Positions 49,236 through 61,773 of a stretch of 64,000 nucleotides of DNA are shown piece by piece (the stretch's first letter is position 1; each line of letters starts with the position of its first letter). Source of the DNA: Carallia brachiata (Eukaryota; Streptophyta; Magnoliopsida; Malpighiales; Rhizophoraceae). The stretch lies in the NCBI GenBank assembly GCA_021464245.1, contig JADCRB010000016.1, positions 14,853,663-14,917,662 of the forward strand. Reading direction: 5' to 3'. Position numbers and translations under genes: made by a program. The notes beneath the pieces were generated by a model. The model was not told the DNA's origin, made no database searches, and worked only from the letters and a program-made list of their open reading frames with translations.

Positions 49236-49710
49236 ACTACGAACACTCACAATAAGTGCAATGGAACGTGCTCAATAACGAATCCAAAAAAACTTTTCAC
49301 GAGATAAAAGAATATATTATTTTCGTATTTTTCATATTTTGAAATCTTTGAATCATCTATTCATTTTCATAATATTAAATATATTTTTATATTTGTAAGC
49401 ATACAATTATTAAGGCATATATATCATATGTAACTACATAATTGATTCTTTATAAAATTTATTGCATAAAAGCTTCTTTCTTTTATAGTTATTGCAATCA
49501 CTAAAATCAAAGCTATTTTTAAAAGAATATGGCATATATTTCGTTGTCTTGTGTGAAAAATCAACAATTTCTTTCAAATTTAAAAGTTTAGTATTTGAAT
49601 GAATATAAGAAAATTCAGATGGACAATATTAAACAGATTGAATAAGTTTTCACTTATCATAAACATTGAAATAAATTTTATAAATGAATAAAATAAAAAA
49701 GTATAGACTT

Positions 49711-50265
49711 AGAGGTGTCAACATAGGTTATCGAGTTGAGTTTGGATTAAGTCGCTTTTGGTTTAGGTCATTTTAGGTCAGGTTATTTATATGTTAAGTT
49801 ATTTTCGAGTCATTTTGAATTGAGTCCCTTCAGTTTCATGGGTTGAGCCACGTCATCAAAATGATGAAGTGGCTTTTTTTATAAAAAGTTTTCAAATTTT
49901 AAAAAATTCGAAAAATTTTGTGAAAAATTCTTAAAAAACAAAGAAAATTATAAAATAAAAAATAATTCAAGAAACTTTTTTTTTTAAATTCTAAACATTC
50001 AAAATAAAATTTTAAAATTCATAAAAAATTTCAAAATATTTTGAAAAGAATTAATAATTAAAATTTATATTGAAAATAGTTGAATCTATGCTTTCTGTAA
50101 CATGATTCATATTCTATAATTATTTTATTTTATTTTTTTGTTTTCTTAAGAAAAAATTTTTTGGGTCCTGTGGGTTAGATTCGAGTTTGATCTAAAAATT
50201 TTCAAGTCATTTGAGATTTAGGTCGTGCTTTTTTGGACGGGTCAAGTCATATTTTAACACTTCTA
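49711..50265. mobile_element. hAT-like MITE
   Basis: The left end AGAGGTGTCAA and the reverse complement of the right end TAGAAGTGTTAA form a short inverted repeat. Flanks ATAGACTT (49703-49710) and ATAGGCTT (50266-50273) are an 8-base target duplication with one difference, the size made by hAT transposases. Sub-terminal regions are rich in GGGTTA, GGTCA and CAAGTCA words; the core is A/T-only. Non-coding. Confidence 0.65.
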
Positions 50266-50273
50266 ATAGGCTT

Positions 50274-51368
50274 ACAAATTGGTGAAACTTGAAAAAGGAA
50301 AAGATTTATTAAGGAAAATTTTTTTAAAAAATGAGGATAAAAGAACATTTCGTAGGAAAATTTCTAGAGAAAGAGAGGAGGCATTACAAAAGTTTTAGGG
50401 GGGAATAATTACAAAAACCAATATTATATATTTACATTTGAGGGACCGAGAGTACTAAAAAATATGTTTTACATTGTCTATATTTACCTTTGGAATTTAA
50501 AATCTGTCTTTGGATGTACCTATTTATCTCTCTTCGCTCTAATATTATATTTGAATAAGAAAGTAGGGAGAAATAACAAACTAATGGAGAGATACATAAA
50601 AGGGAAAAAGTGTCAGAGGAGAGGAGTTTTCCTCTCTTATATGGGAGAAAAGACAATGAGAGAAAAGAAAATAAAAAAAATATATTTTGTTTGAAAAACT
50701 ACGGACGTGGAGGAGAAGGAAAATAATGTTTATGAGAACGTAAATCAATAATTTTTTTTAAATGGATAATAATGTTATTCAATAAAAATAATAGGAAATC
50801 AATACTTTTCCTTCAAATTTTAGAGTAAATGAATTTGGTGAGCCACGAGGGAAAAAAAAAAAAATCTCTCAACAACTTCAGCCATTGCTCTTTTCCTCCT
50901 ATTGTTAAAGTAGAAGAGTCCGATTATATGAATGTAGAGAAGAAGACGCAGAGAAAATAGAAATTTTTTTTTGTATAACTAACTGATTTATTTGTACAAC
51001 AAGACACTTAATTTTTGAATAAATAAAAAATTACTTTAAAATTTTATTATAATAATTTAACGTTTTATTACACAAAAAAAATCTACCTAATTATATATAA
51101 GACGTTAAATTATTACAATAAAATAAAAATATGTACGAAAAAAAGGATTTCAGAGTATCCAAGTTGGAGCCAACGTCTGTAAACTTATCAAATATAGGGG
51201 TGCGAGTGGATCCTCTATGCGCCATATGCGACGTGGCAACTATCCTTAATGAATATATTTTTTTATTTATTAAAATTTAACCTATAATTTATTCTTAGTT
51301 TTTTCAGCTAACAATTTAAATTTGATACAAAAGGTACAATGAGTTTATCTTTTAATTTTTAAGTTCAC

Positions 51369-51413
<45 letters not shown>

Positions 51414-52735
51414 TTTTATGGGGTCTTAACAACTTAAACTCTTTGGTTTAACGATTTCTTCCACATTCCCGAACTCTCCTGTTTTAGGTGCCAACTTGCA
51501 TTTAGAGGAATGTCTTACCTCAATCCAAATTCATCTCAAGTCGTTGCTTGAAGAATAATTAATTTTTTTTTTGGTTAAATGAAGAATAATTATTATTGAC
51601 TGTGATTGGATTTCCACTCCTCATTCCATGCATACTGGCTACAACTTTGACTATCCAGCAGATATGATAAATGCAGTCCTTTGCAGACGGAATTAATAAC
51701 AATCACGAAAATGAATTTTTTCTTTAAGAAAACAAGAACAATAATCATACGGCAAAATTGGTCCCCTCTTCATTCGATGCTTCTGCTTCCCATGGAGCTT
51801 TATTTATCTAGGAATGCCCAAAGCGGCCAAGCTTGGAAACATGACGTTGCATGTCTCCCTTTAACTTTTAAAAAATGAAAAGGAAAATCAATATCAAAAG
51901 AAGAGAAAAGACATATAGAAACAAAAATTAAAAGGAATAAAGCAAACATTAGAAAAAAGACAAAAAAAAAAAAAAAAAGAAAAGCAAAGGGGGCCAAGCA
52001 AATTTTGATAAGGAGATGACAAAGCTTGACCCAATAAGAGACAAGCAATAAGTGGGATTCTCTGGCTTATCTGTTTGTTCACTATGCCTTGTTACATACT
52101 CCTTTACCTTACCCCCACATTCTTTTGTTCCCCTATTTTCTTTTTCTTCTTCTTATTTTTTTTTTTTACTTTTTTTCTTGGATTCGTTTATCCTGTTTGA
52201 TCCCTTGAGAAAGTTGCCTAAGAACACCTATAACTTTTTTAAATATTTAAAGTTCCAGCAAGGTAAATCTTTAACTAAACAATCCAAATTTTAAATATTT
52301 ATCACCTAAACACTAATCCATTTAATCGAGTTAACATTGGAAGACTACATACATTTGAGCAACACTGCACAGTTTATTATACACAATTTACTTTTAACAA
52401 GATATAAAGAGAGATGTATTCTATTATGTAATATTTAACAATTTAAATTTAATTATCTAATAATTTATATGTAGAATCTAATAATTTATATATCCACATG
52501 ACTCCATGAGTCCCACTAAAATTATAATCAATAGAATTTTTCCATAAATTTTTGATCATTTGGTTAAAGAAATATCTAGATAATTTTTTTTATATAAATA
52601 CAGAAAACATTGTGGAGATATTTCTAGATAATTTTTCAAATTTCTTTTTTTCGTTGTTTTATGAAAGTAAAAAGTTAAAAATGGTTAAAATACAGACAGT
52701 ACACTCAAAATTCAACTTAAATTCCAATCCATTTT
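50274..52735. other. AT-rich intergenic, no gene seen
   Basis: Includes an (AT)n microsatellite at 51372-51405, poly-A/poly-T tracts (51963-51978, 52158-52168) and short open frames without family resemblance. Confidence 0.45.
51372..51405. repeat. (AT)n microsatellite
   Basis: About seventeen TA units followed by a poly-T run. Confidence 0.9.
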
Positions 52736-52870
52736 TCACCATACAGCGAGTGGAAACCATCCCAACACAGGGGAGGAAGTGTTACTCATTTTGGCCGTCA
52801 TTGTCAACTTATTCCACGCTTCCCGGCGGCGCGTGATTGCATGAGTTGAACACTGACAGCTGAGGTCAAG

Positions 52871-55800
52871 TCACTCGGGGTGCAAGTCTTTGAGCAAACC
52901 CAAAACCTGCTGCATAGTGGGTCTCTTCTCAGGCAACTCAGCTGTACAAAGATATCCAACTCGTAGACACTCGACCATTTCACTCAGAGAGTCACCGTCG
53001 AGTCTCAGCCTCGAGTCAAGCGTGTCTATGCCACGCCCTTCCCTCACCAGCCTCCTCACCCATCCCACCATCTCTGCACTCCCTTGCTTACCTGTCAATA
53101 TCTCCATCAACACCACTCCAAAACAATACACATCATATTCAACCGAGTCGCCACCGAGTTTTTCTTTAAGCTTTGACTCGATATTTCTAATTCCAAAATC
53201 GGCCACGCGCGGCTCAAGGGAATCGGAAAGCAGAATATTGGACGAGACAAGGTGGCCGTGGGTGGAGCCTGCATGGTGCAGGTAGGCGAGGCCACGCGCC
53301 ACCCCAACAGCCATGCGGTGGCGCGTGACCCAGTTGGTTTTATCTTCAGGAGAGCAGACATGGGACCCACTGACAATTTGATGCTCCCATGTGTCGGTGC
53401 TCCAGTCCTCCACATTGGGTTCCAAAGCCGGCAGCTCGTGGAGCCAACGGCGGAGATCTCCGTTGGACATGAACTCGTACAGCAACAGCTTCTCTTTACC
53501 TAGTAGTCCATAAAAAAAAGATCAATAAATACCCAAAAATACCATTTTACAACGAAAATTTATCAAAAACTAATGACAAAAGAAAATTATTTTGGTAAAA
53601 AGAAAATAGGGGTCCTTCTCCTAAATGATTTTTCTTTCCCTCATGTTGTTATGAGAAAATTGGTAAATAACCATTTTAGGACCAAAAATTGAATAGAAAA
53701 AGGTGCACAGTTTTTTTATGCACAAACAAATTAGACAAACAAACCTTAAATTTATAAAAATTACATAAAATCATAAAAAAGAAAAAAAAAAGTGAGTAAA
53801 AAACATAAATTATATGTAATTAGTTAAAAAGAAAAGTCAACAAATTAATTTATAACTTTTAATTGTAATATTTATTGTTTTTATGTTCTGGTACATATTA
53901 TCATTTATGAATGAAAAATTATTTTTTTGATAATATGTAATAAATACAACAAAAAATTGTCAAAAACAGCACTAGCGTAGGCAAAACTGACTACTAAGAT
54001 ATTTAATCTGGTTTATCTTAACATAGAAAATGTGAGTGTGAACTACAGAGGCTAGCTTGAAGTCATATTGTATTTTCTTTTCTTGGCCACGGAGACGAAC
54101 CAAACAACCATGCCTCTGTTTTGACAAAAACAAACAGCTTTTTTTTGAAGAAGTAACCAATACCAATAAAACGAATCTGCATTAATGTCAAACCACAGAT
54201 ACACATAAAGCTTACAAAATATTGTTTAAAAAAAGAAAGAAAAAATCTATGACCTTACTGAATTCAAAATATCACGAATACCCAAAATTGTGGTAATCAT
54301 AGCCTACAGTTGTAGATATATTTACGTTACGTGACCTGCAGCAGACTCTCATTAATCACAAGAACCTACTTAGTACGGCATCTGAAGCCACCAATTTAAT
54401 TGGACCCCGTGAGGTGCAATCAATACGGTAATGTCAACCAGACTGCCGAATCACGAAATAGAAAAAAAGAGCTTTTTCTTTTTTTTTATGAAATTATAAA
54501 GATAAAATCATTTCATTATATGTATTTATATTTTTTTGACATAATTATATGTATTTATATTGTGTAAATGTGGTGTTTTAATGTAAAAAAAAAAAAATAA
54601 AGATAAATGTGGTGTTTGATATACATATTCAATATAGATACACGTTATTTTAAAAAATATCCGTACATACTAACTAATCAATAACAGCAGTGGCACTCAG
54701 TGATACCTGCAATGCAGTAGCCGCACAGAGTCAAAAGGTTGGGGTGTTTCAGCCTGGAAAGGTCTTCAAGCATTGCCACCGCGTCATCATGATCAACGTC
54801 TCTGGCACTTTCCAGCACCTTGATTGCCACGTGGAGATCACCTGGGAGGACAGCTCGGTACAGGGGTCCACGCCTCCCCTCTGCTAAAAGAGAGTCTTTT
54901 CCAAAGTGTGACGTGGCTGCAATCAGGTCCTTGAAGGTCAGGTTCATCAGCGGCTTGGAGGACATGATCACCGGTGCTGAAGTTGGCTCTTTAATATCTG
55001 CCACCCATGATGTGCCTGACTCGGTCGCGAAGCTGAACGGCCCTGATTTCTCCATCTTGAATGGGTATTGGAGGACTGGCTTAGAGATTGCCCACTTGTT
55101 TCTATTGGCCATTTTTCTTCTTCTTCTTCTATTACACATGCAACAAGCACACAGAGTAATAGATACAAAGACAAATGCTGATATTGAGGAGACACAGATG
55201 ACCAGAATCTTGTTGTTCTTGGGCTTGGATTTGAATTTCAATTTGTCTTCTCTGGGTTCCATGTAAATGGGTGGGAGTGCGTGTTTTTTAATTGCTATGT
55301 TGTGATCTGGGGATTCATTAGAATGCGGCTTGTTGATGGGGCTGCTTGTGGTCTTTGATGCATTGATGAAACTACCAGCATGACTGAAAGCCGATTGTCC
55401 AAATTTCTGGTAAGTGTCATTGCCAAGAATTCCAGTGAAGTTATTGACTGAAAGATTCAGGAACTTGAGGCCATCTATGGGAGGGAAGTCAGAAGGGAAA
55501 GAACCAGTGATGAGGTTATTTGAGACATCTAAATCCTTCAACGAGCGCAGACCAGAAATGGCTTTTATATTGCCTGAAATTTTGCAGCTTGAGATGTTAA
55601 GGGACTGCAGCTTGGTCAAGTTACTGAACCCAGAAGGCAAAGAACCAAGCTTGTTGTGTGAGAGATTAAGAACTTGTAAATTTTCAAAACCGGAGAGCTT
55701 GGCCAAGTTGGTGAACCTGTTGCTGGAGAGATCGAGCACTCTAATCGATGAATAGGAACCATTTCCTAAAGTAGGTTCGAATCCAATGGTACCCCCAAGC

Positions 55801-56147
55801 TTGTTGTTGGACAGATTGACTTCAACCAAGCTCTGTATTCCCCAAACCAAAGCTGGAACTTGACCTTGAAGTGAATTGCCGGAGAGATCAAGTACTTCCA
55901 GCTGTGACATGTTCTTAAGATACTTCCATGAAATGATCCCACTCAAGTTCCTTGAAGGAAGCCTTATTTCTGGGATGACGGGGTGTGAACAATTTGAGCT
56001 TGTGCTTGAATGGTGGAAGGAAGAAATATTGAAGCCAGAGACAGAGTTGAAAGCCTTTGAAACCATTTCTCGGTCTGTGCTGTTACACTTGGATTCCACA
56101 AACACAAGCAGCAAAAGGACAAGAAACAGCCTACCTACCACTTCCAT
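52871..56147 (-). CDS. CaMRLK-like LRR receptor with pseudokinase domain
   Basis: Intact two-exon gene: 56147-54707 and 53499-52871, total 2,070 coding bases, 689 residues. Start placed at 56147 because the next residues form a clean signal peptide ([19 protein letters not shown]); an in-frame ATG seven codons earlier (56168) is possible. Order: signal peptide, Cys-containing cap, LRRs (about residues 70-240, e.g. [13 protein letters not shown]), a spacer, transmembrane segment ([21 protein letters not shown]) followed by basic RRRRRKM, then a kinase fold. The kinase has VAIKVL and VADFG, but the catalytic loop reads [11 protein letters not shown] with no aspartate and the glycine loop is EGRRGPLY, so it is probably inactive. 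It resembles the calmodulin-binding receptor kinase CaMRLK (At5g45800) / At2g24230 group of Arabidopsis; which of these is the orthologue I cannot say. Donor GCAG|GTATCA and acceptor CTACTAG rejoin CGYCIAG to KEKLLLYEF. Confidence 0.93.
53500..54706 (-). other. Intron of the CaMRLK-like gene
   Basis: 1,207 bases, AT-rich, phase 1, within the kinase domain after CGYCIAG. No nested gene seen. Confidence 0.88.
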
Positions 56148-57270
56148 TTCTTCACTTCTGAGTATCATCTGATATCACCTGTATTTCCCATAAGAAGAAG
56201 AAGAAGAAGACGAAGAAGAAGATTTAGAAGTGAAGAGAAGAAAGATATGAAAAGGAAGAAGAGCTGATACTTGCTCGGTTTTATTGGTTTGTTTGAGAGA
56301 GAGAAAATCAATTCACTTGTTCTTCGGAGGATTGAGTTGGGAAAGTAATGGGGTTGAGTTTTGATGGAATAGTTATGAAAGAAAAAAAAAAAAGGTTTTG
56401 ATGATATGTAGTACAAAACCAAGGAAGAAGTAACCAAATTAGACTGGTATTTTGACTGTTGATTTGTCAACAGTAACTCTTTGAGCCAAAAGGGTCAACA
56501 ATGTTAATTACCGATTAGTATTGCGGTGATTGCTCAAAAAATTTACTATAGATTTTTTTTTTTAAAAAACAAAAATTGACATTTTGATAACTCTCAAATT
56601 CAATATCTCTTAATCAACACGTTAGACTATGGTACAACAATCTTTTCTTCACTTATATATTAAGGTGAGAGAAACACATAAATTAGATTAGATCATAATC
56701 AGACGAATTGCATACTACTCATATGCAGTGCCGTACATTTTTTACAGTATTTTTAAATTTATTGTTTCTTGTTTTGTTGGCTGTTAATATATTAATTATT
56801 AGATACTTATTAATTTTATTTTTTTAAAATAAATAAAATTAATTTATAATTTAATATTATTTAAATATTATTTTTAATTTTTTTATTTAAGTGAATTTAA
56901 TTTATTATATGATGTAAAATTATATGTAAATTATATTTATTTAAAAAAAATTAAAATAAAAGTCTCTTAAGTCAAAAGCGACTTCCATATCATTTATTCT
57001 TCTTGCAACTCTAAGCCTTGCTTTTCTTAAATCTGCCATTCGGCCTTGTAGGAGGATTAGAAGACACCTCATTGTAATTTAACCCTGTGGATCAGATGGC
57101 TACTGTCTTTTGTATTGATAGTAGAAAATTTTCTTCCCGCTGTCAACCAGATATTGCCGTTTACCCCCAGATAAATAAATAGTAGTGATGTCCATAGTTT
57201 GTTATGTAGTTAATATTGATAGTTTTCCAGCAATCAAACTACTCATAACGCTGTAAGATGAAGATATTAG
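56148..57270. other. 5' leader and upstream region of CaMRLK-like gene
   Basis: On the minus strand a TTC-rich pyrimidine tract (56190-56222 on +, seen as AAGAAG repeats) lies just upstream of the start and is probably leader. Further out the sequence is AT-rich without recognisable genes. Confidence 0.45.
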
Positions 57271-60200
57271 CTGGGCAGAAAATGAAGGTAGGCCGTTGAC
57301 GTTGTGTCTGTTTCTGAAGGGCTCCATCCTGGGGCTGCTTGCTTCGGCTTGTACGCTGTGCAGCAGGTCTAGTGGGAGTGGAGCCCACCACTACGTGGGG
57401 TCAAGTCAAGTTGTTGAAGAGTTGCTGCCACCTGCAAGGAACTCCCAGCCGAAAGTGGGAATACGATTAGTTGGAAAAATAAAGGCTACTTCCGTAATTG
57501 AAGAGTCTTATTTATTTTGGAGCAGTGCCTTTTGGTTTAGAAGCCTTGCCTTTAAGAACCCTTAACTTTAACAAGGAGAATTTTCCCTTTTTTTTTTTCC
57601 TAAAATAATATATATTTTCTCTTTTTTTTTGATAAATACTTGTAAGAGAGAATTAAGGGTTTCGAGGTGCGATATTATTAGTTCATTACTCATAATAACT
57701 GGTGCATTGAATTGTCAGTTCATTTGTTTCTTAGCATATGTTTCTGCGTCTTTTTTGTAGTACTTGATTTATCTCCATTCTCATTCACTCTTTGATCTCA
57801 TTTCATAATCAACCAGGTACAAATTTACGTTAGGTTGTCCTACAATACAAAATGGCTGTCCATGAGATGTATGTCTTTTAGCTAGCATAAATTTAAATTT
57901 GATTCTAAATTTTATGAGTTACAATAATTGTATTTTAATAACATCAAAATAACAAGACAATTTAATTAATAATATTTAATAATTTATTTATTTTTTATCA
58001 AATTTAGCCTATTAACTATACATATCATTTTGATTGTTTTATCCCGATTTAACAAGTTTTTGTTCGATACAGATGCATTGCTACCAACGATCTAAAAGCG
58101 TGAAATTTATTCAATCGAACTCTGTGCTTACAATATTCCGAACAATGTTGATCCTCTTTTTGTCAAACTGATATTTTATATTTAACTCACTATTTTACAT
58201 GCCAATATAGCCAAATGCAATAGAAAAAAGGAATGCTGCAGTCTTGAACATTATTTTCCTTGAATATTACAGTTCGAATATTATTTTTGAAATTGGGGTA
58301 AGACTATCTATATCTCTTCTTAATATACTTGGTAGTATTAAAGTAGTTATACATTTTGTCTAATAATATCTAACTATTTATATGCATTTTTGACTTATAT
58401 AACTTTATTATTATTTAAATATTACTACTTAATATTTCTCTCTCCGTTTTTCTTATATGTTCTAGTCTCTACTTTTTCCGTTGCCCCAAGCACACATTCA
58501 GCTGTTGTATGACAAAGTGAGATGTGTGAACAAAAAGTAGTAAGGGCTGCATTTTCCATTTGTGTAGAGTTGAATATTTGGGGATGACAAGTTCATACTG
58601 AAGTCTTCAATGGCATGAAGAAAGAATTATTTTAACAAGAAAAGTTCAAGTTCCACTTCTGTTTGTCTTCAGTTCAATGTAAATAGTAGTGATGGTGTTG
58701 AAACTAAAAAGGCATGTCTGCCTTCAAAAGCCGCCCCTCTTTACCATTATCCAAACCCCCAGAAATTAACATACAATAATGAGCAAATCTTGGTAAAAGG
58801 ATACTTGTTAGCCAGAAACATATTGCAATTAAAAAGGCAAAGAAATCATGGAGAATTCATTAGAGTAATCATTCCCCATCTCACCATATCCTATCAAAAC
58901 TGCTCCATTCAAAGTTTTTGTGCAACTTTTTTTCTTTCAAGGAGCAGCTAAAAGCAAGCCTTGCCATTTGCCCTGAGAACGCTAGGGACAATTTTTTAGT
59001 GGAAGATTCGACCCACAATGTGACACTTGCATGCATGCTTTATGCAAAGAGCCAACTTAAGTCAGTCATATTCCAGTCAAAAAACAAGGCCCCGTCTGCT
59101 GGGTCATTGAATCTTGCACATGAAACTTTCGGACTTTTCTGATGTGTTAATTTGCATATACATCATAATCTTGTAGATTGTAATGCAATAAGAGCTATAA
59201 TCTGTAATAGTTCTCTGCCTGCTGCATAGGTGGACAACTATTGTTTAAAGTTCAAATCATAACTACTCATACCCATTCCAAGGAACCACAAGCGAAATCT
59301 CCCAGATGATTGTTTTTTCTTTTTTTTTTTTCATTCAGGAAAAATGAGAAAGTAGGAATGACATTCTCCGAGCCTATTAAAGAAAATTGCGCAGCTTCAC
59401 ATAATTTAAGAAATCAAGCTAGACATTATGTGAGAACTCATGCATGTATATCATTATACCAATGTTAGAGAAGCTGAGAGTTTTATTAAAAAATAATAAT
59501 AGTTTACTAAATGATGTACAGAGCAATATGTATTAGTATTTTTAAGTCTTTTAGGTGGACTTCACCTCCCTAAATTAGTAGATGAGATATTAAAATGTTC
59601 CTTATCGAAAGATTATTAATAAATCTTTTAGTATCATCACAAAAAATGTTATGCATTACATTGTGCCAGCAAATTTCATTTTAGATATACATATTAGTTA
59701 ATGATGGATTTCATTGACACCAAGAGGAAGCATAAGCAAGCGCACACTGTGTTGTTTTGAAAGATGAAAAGTAGATGCCACGGACACTTTTTAATTTATT
59801 TCACAGCTTGCTGAAAACATGGAATTTTGCAGACATTACAAAGTAGGTTGCAGTCACCATGACCTTAATTTGTTGCTAATTTTCCTCCAAAAGGGGGAAA
59901 AAAACAAAACAAAAGAAAAGGTGCAGCTGTAATGTATATTTAATGTCCATGGCTGGAAATCCTGCTTCATAGCAGTTGTTAATATATCGATAACCGATGC
60001 ATATGTCTCACCTGATCTGTCAGGTAGTTTTGGATTATTTTATTTTATTTTTTCTTATTCAGTGTTCTATAATGCATGTTTGAATGGTTTTGGAGGTTTA
60101 AGTTGGACGGGGTATCGTTGGGCATCACCTAATCCACAAAAATCCAAACCAACATTCCCAAGAATGACGACTAATGGAATTTGAGATTAAAATATATAAT

Positions 60201-60750
60201 TGTAAAACTATATCTTCCCACCTAAAAGTTGATTCATGCGCGTAATCAAATACAATATGGCTTGTGTTCTCGCATGATGTTGATACTTCAAGGTTTTATA
60301 ATTAACCAATAAGCTAAAGACCATATTAGGATAACAAGTATTCATGTCCAAACATCCAACTCCAAAGTAAGGCTAATTCTTGTAATGTGGTCAATAATTC
60401 TCGCTAGTATAGCATATTTTTAGAAATTTCACAAATATTTAATGAAAATAATTTGACTTTTGGTCAAGAATTGCTCTATTTGAGTCAAGACCCATATCAT
60501 TTTGGAGATTTTTAATTTGACTTATATTTTTTAATGAGTACAATTTATTCATAATCTTCTAATTCACAATGTATGGAGTCTACTTAAAATAAACATATCA
60601 AAATAAATTTATATAGTGTAAAATTATAAATAAATTATACTCATAAAAAAATAAGTAAAATTAGTAAGTACAATTTATTTCTGTGAGTATTTTAAAAAAT
60701 TTGGAGAAACAAGTCATAATGTTCTTTGCAGAGGATTTTGAAGTTAGCCC
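57271..60750. other. Intergenic, no gene recognised
   Basis: A more GC-balanced patch at 57285-57560 includes an 89-codon open frame (57296-57565 +) of no known family. A 74-codon frame at 58918-59142 (+) is likewise unrecognised. Otherwise AT-rich. Confidence 0.4.
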
Positions 60751-60756
60751 AAAACA

Positions 60757-61773
60757 TCTCTCTCTAAAACCTAACCCCTCTCTCTCTAAAAACCTCTTCC
60801 CCTCTTACACACCCAGCCCCCTCACCCACCTCTCTGGCCGGCGACGGTGGTAGCTTCCACCGTCGCCGGTCAGCCCACCTGCCCTTCCACCCATACCGCC
60901 TCCTCACCCCTTTTTTTCCTTTTGGTTTCTCTCCCCTTCGCCATCTTTCCCCCACTCCCTCACTGTCATGGATTTTGCTTTCGTTTTCTGTAGATCTTTT
61001 CTGAATAAACGCACTGCCTGCCTCCTACTTCTCAGATTTGCGGTCCTCTACTTTTCGCTGTTCTTTTCGCCGTTCTTTTCGCCATTTTTGCTGCCTTGTC
61101 CGCCTCCGAAGCTGCCGCGCCGACCACCGTCTACGCTGCCGGAGCCACCATCTGGCTTCAGGCACCACCGATTTCAAAGCCGGGGTCGCTGCCGGTGTCG
61201 CCGTACTGGTCACCGGAGTACCCATGGGAGCTGGACTGGTTGCTGTTGGAGAGGGCTCTGAACCTGCTGGTGTCGCTGCCTCCCCCACCCGTCCACCCAC
61301 GGCCGCTGCCCCTATTTTCCATGCCGATCCTCTCCTCCCGTCCTTCGTCGCCTTCTAGTGATCCACTGCCACTGCCTCCACCTTTCTCCCCTCCCACCGG
61401 CGGAATGCTTCGGCTGCTGTCCAGTTTGGATGATTTGGGCCGTTGGTTAATTTTGAAAATAGGGGAATGTATTGTGTGTGTATTTGCTTCTGTTTGTAGT
61501 GCTGTGTTTAGGGAAATCGCTGCTGGTCGTACTCGAACGTTTTCCGTTGTAAGTCTGCCTTTGTGCGATTTCTGCTGCCTAGTGCACCTTTATCCGGCGT
61601 GTCCGGTTGGTACCCTCTTTGTAGGGTTTTCTCTACATGGTCTTTGGACCATGTTTGTATGTAGGCCTTTAGTGCTGATTAGTCCTGCCTTGTGCAGGTA
61701 TTTCTGACACATTTGTGTTGGACTTATGTACGAAAATCGTATTAATTAATACAACGATTTCTTTTAGTTAAAA
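60757..61773 (+). mobile_element. GC-rich block with poly(A): probable non-autonomous non-LTR element
   Basis: About 1 kb of markedly GC- and C-rich DNA in an AT-rich setting, beginning with CTCTCTCTAAAACC and ending in thirteen A residues. It contains a strong hairpin at about 60838-60870 (GGCGACGGTGG with CCACCGTCGCC). Near the 3' end CCTGCcttgtGCAGG sits about 65 bases before the tail, as in the small retroinsertion at 36.8-37.3 kb. The longest open frames overlap on several frames and encode Pro/Ser/Leu-rich sequence without family resemblance. The structure resembles an L1-type 5' UTR joined to a 3' UTR. A target duplication was not found, so the boundaries are approximate. Confidence 0.5.

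Larger units (their letters stand above)
44856..49240. mobile_element. Non-autonomous LTR retrotransposon (LARD-like)
   Basis: Two LTRs of about 340 bases (44861-45203 and 48895-49235) start TGTTGAAATTAA and end AAATCTAACA. They are flanked by ACTAT on the left and ACTAC on the right, a 5-base target duplication with one change. A primer binding site follows the left LTR and a purine tract precedes the right one. The 3.7-kb interior has no gag or pol coding on either strand; its open frames are under 90 codons. LTRs differ at roughly one base in ten by eye, so the insertion is old. A large inverted repeat is nested in its 3' half. Mobilisation would have depended on another element's proteins. 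Confidence 0.88.

Noticed and set aside
54820..55266. 148-codon plus-strand frame over the CaMRLK-like gene
   Set aside because: Antisense shadow of an intact, recognisable receptor gene.
61096..61707. 203-codon open frame in the GC-rich block
   Set aside because: Starts at a non-ATG codon, is Pro/Ser/Leu-rich and overlaps open frames in other frames and on the other strand; high GC explains the absence of stops.
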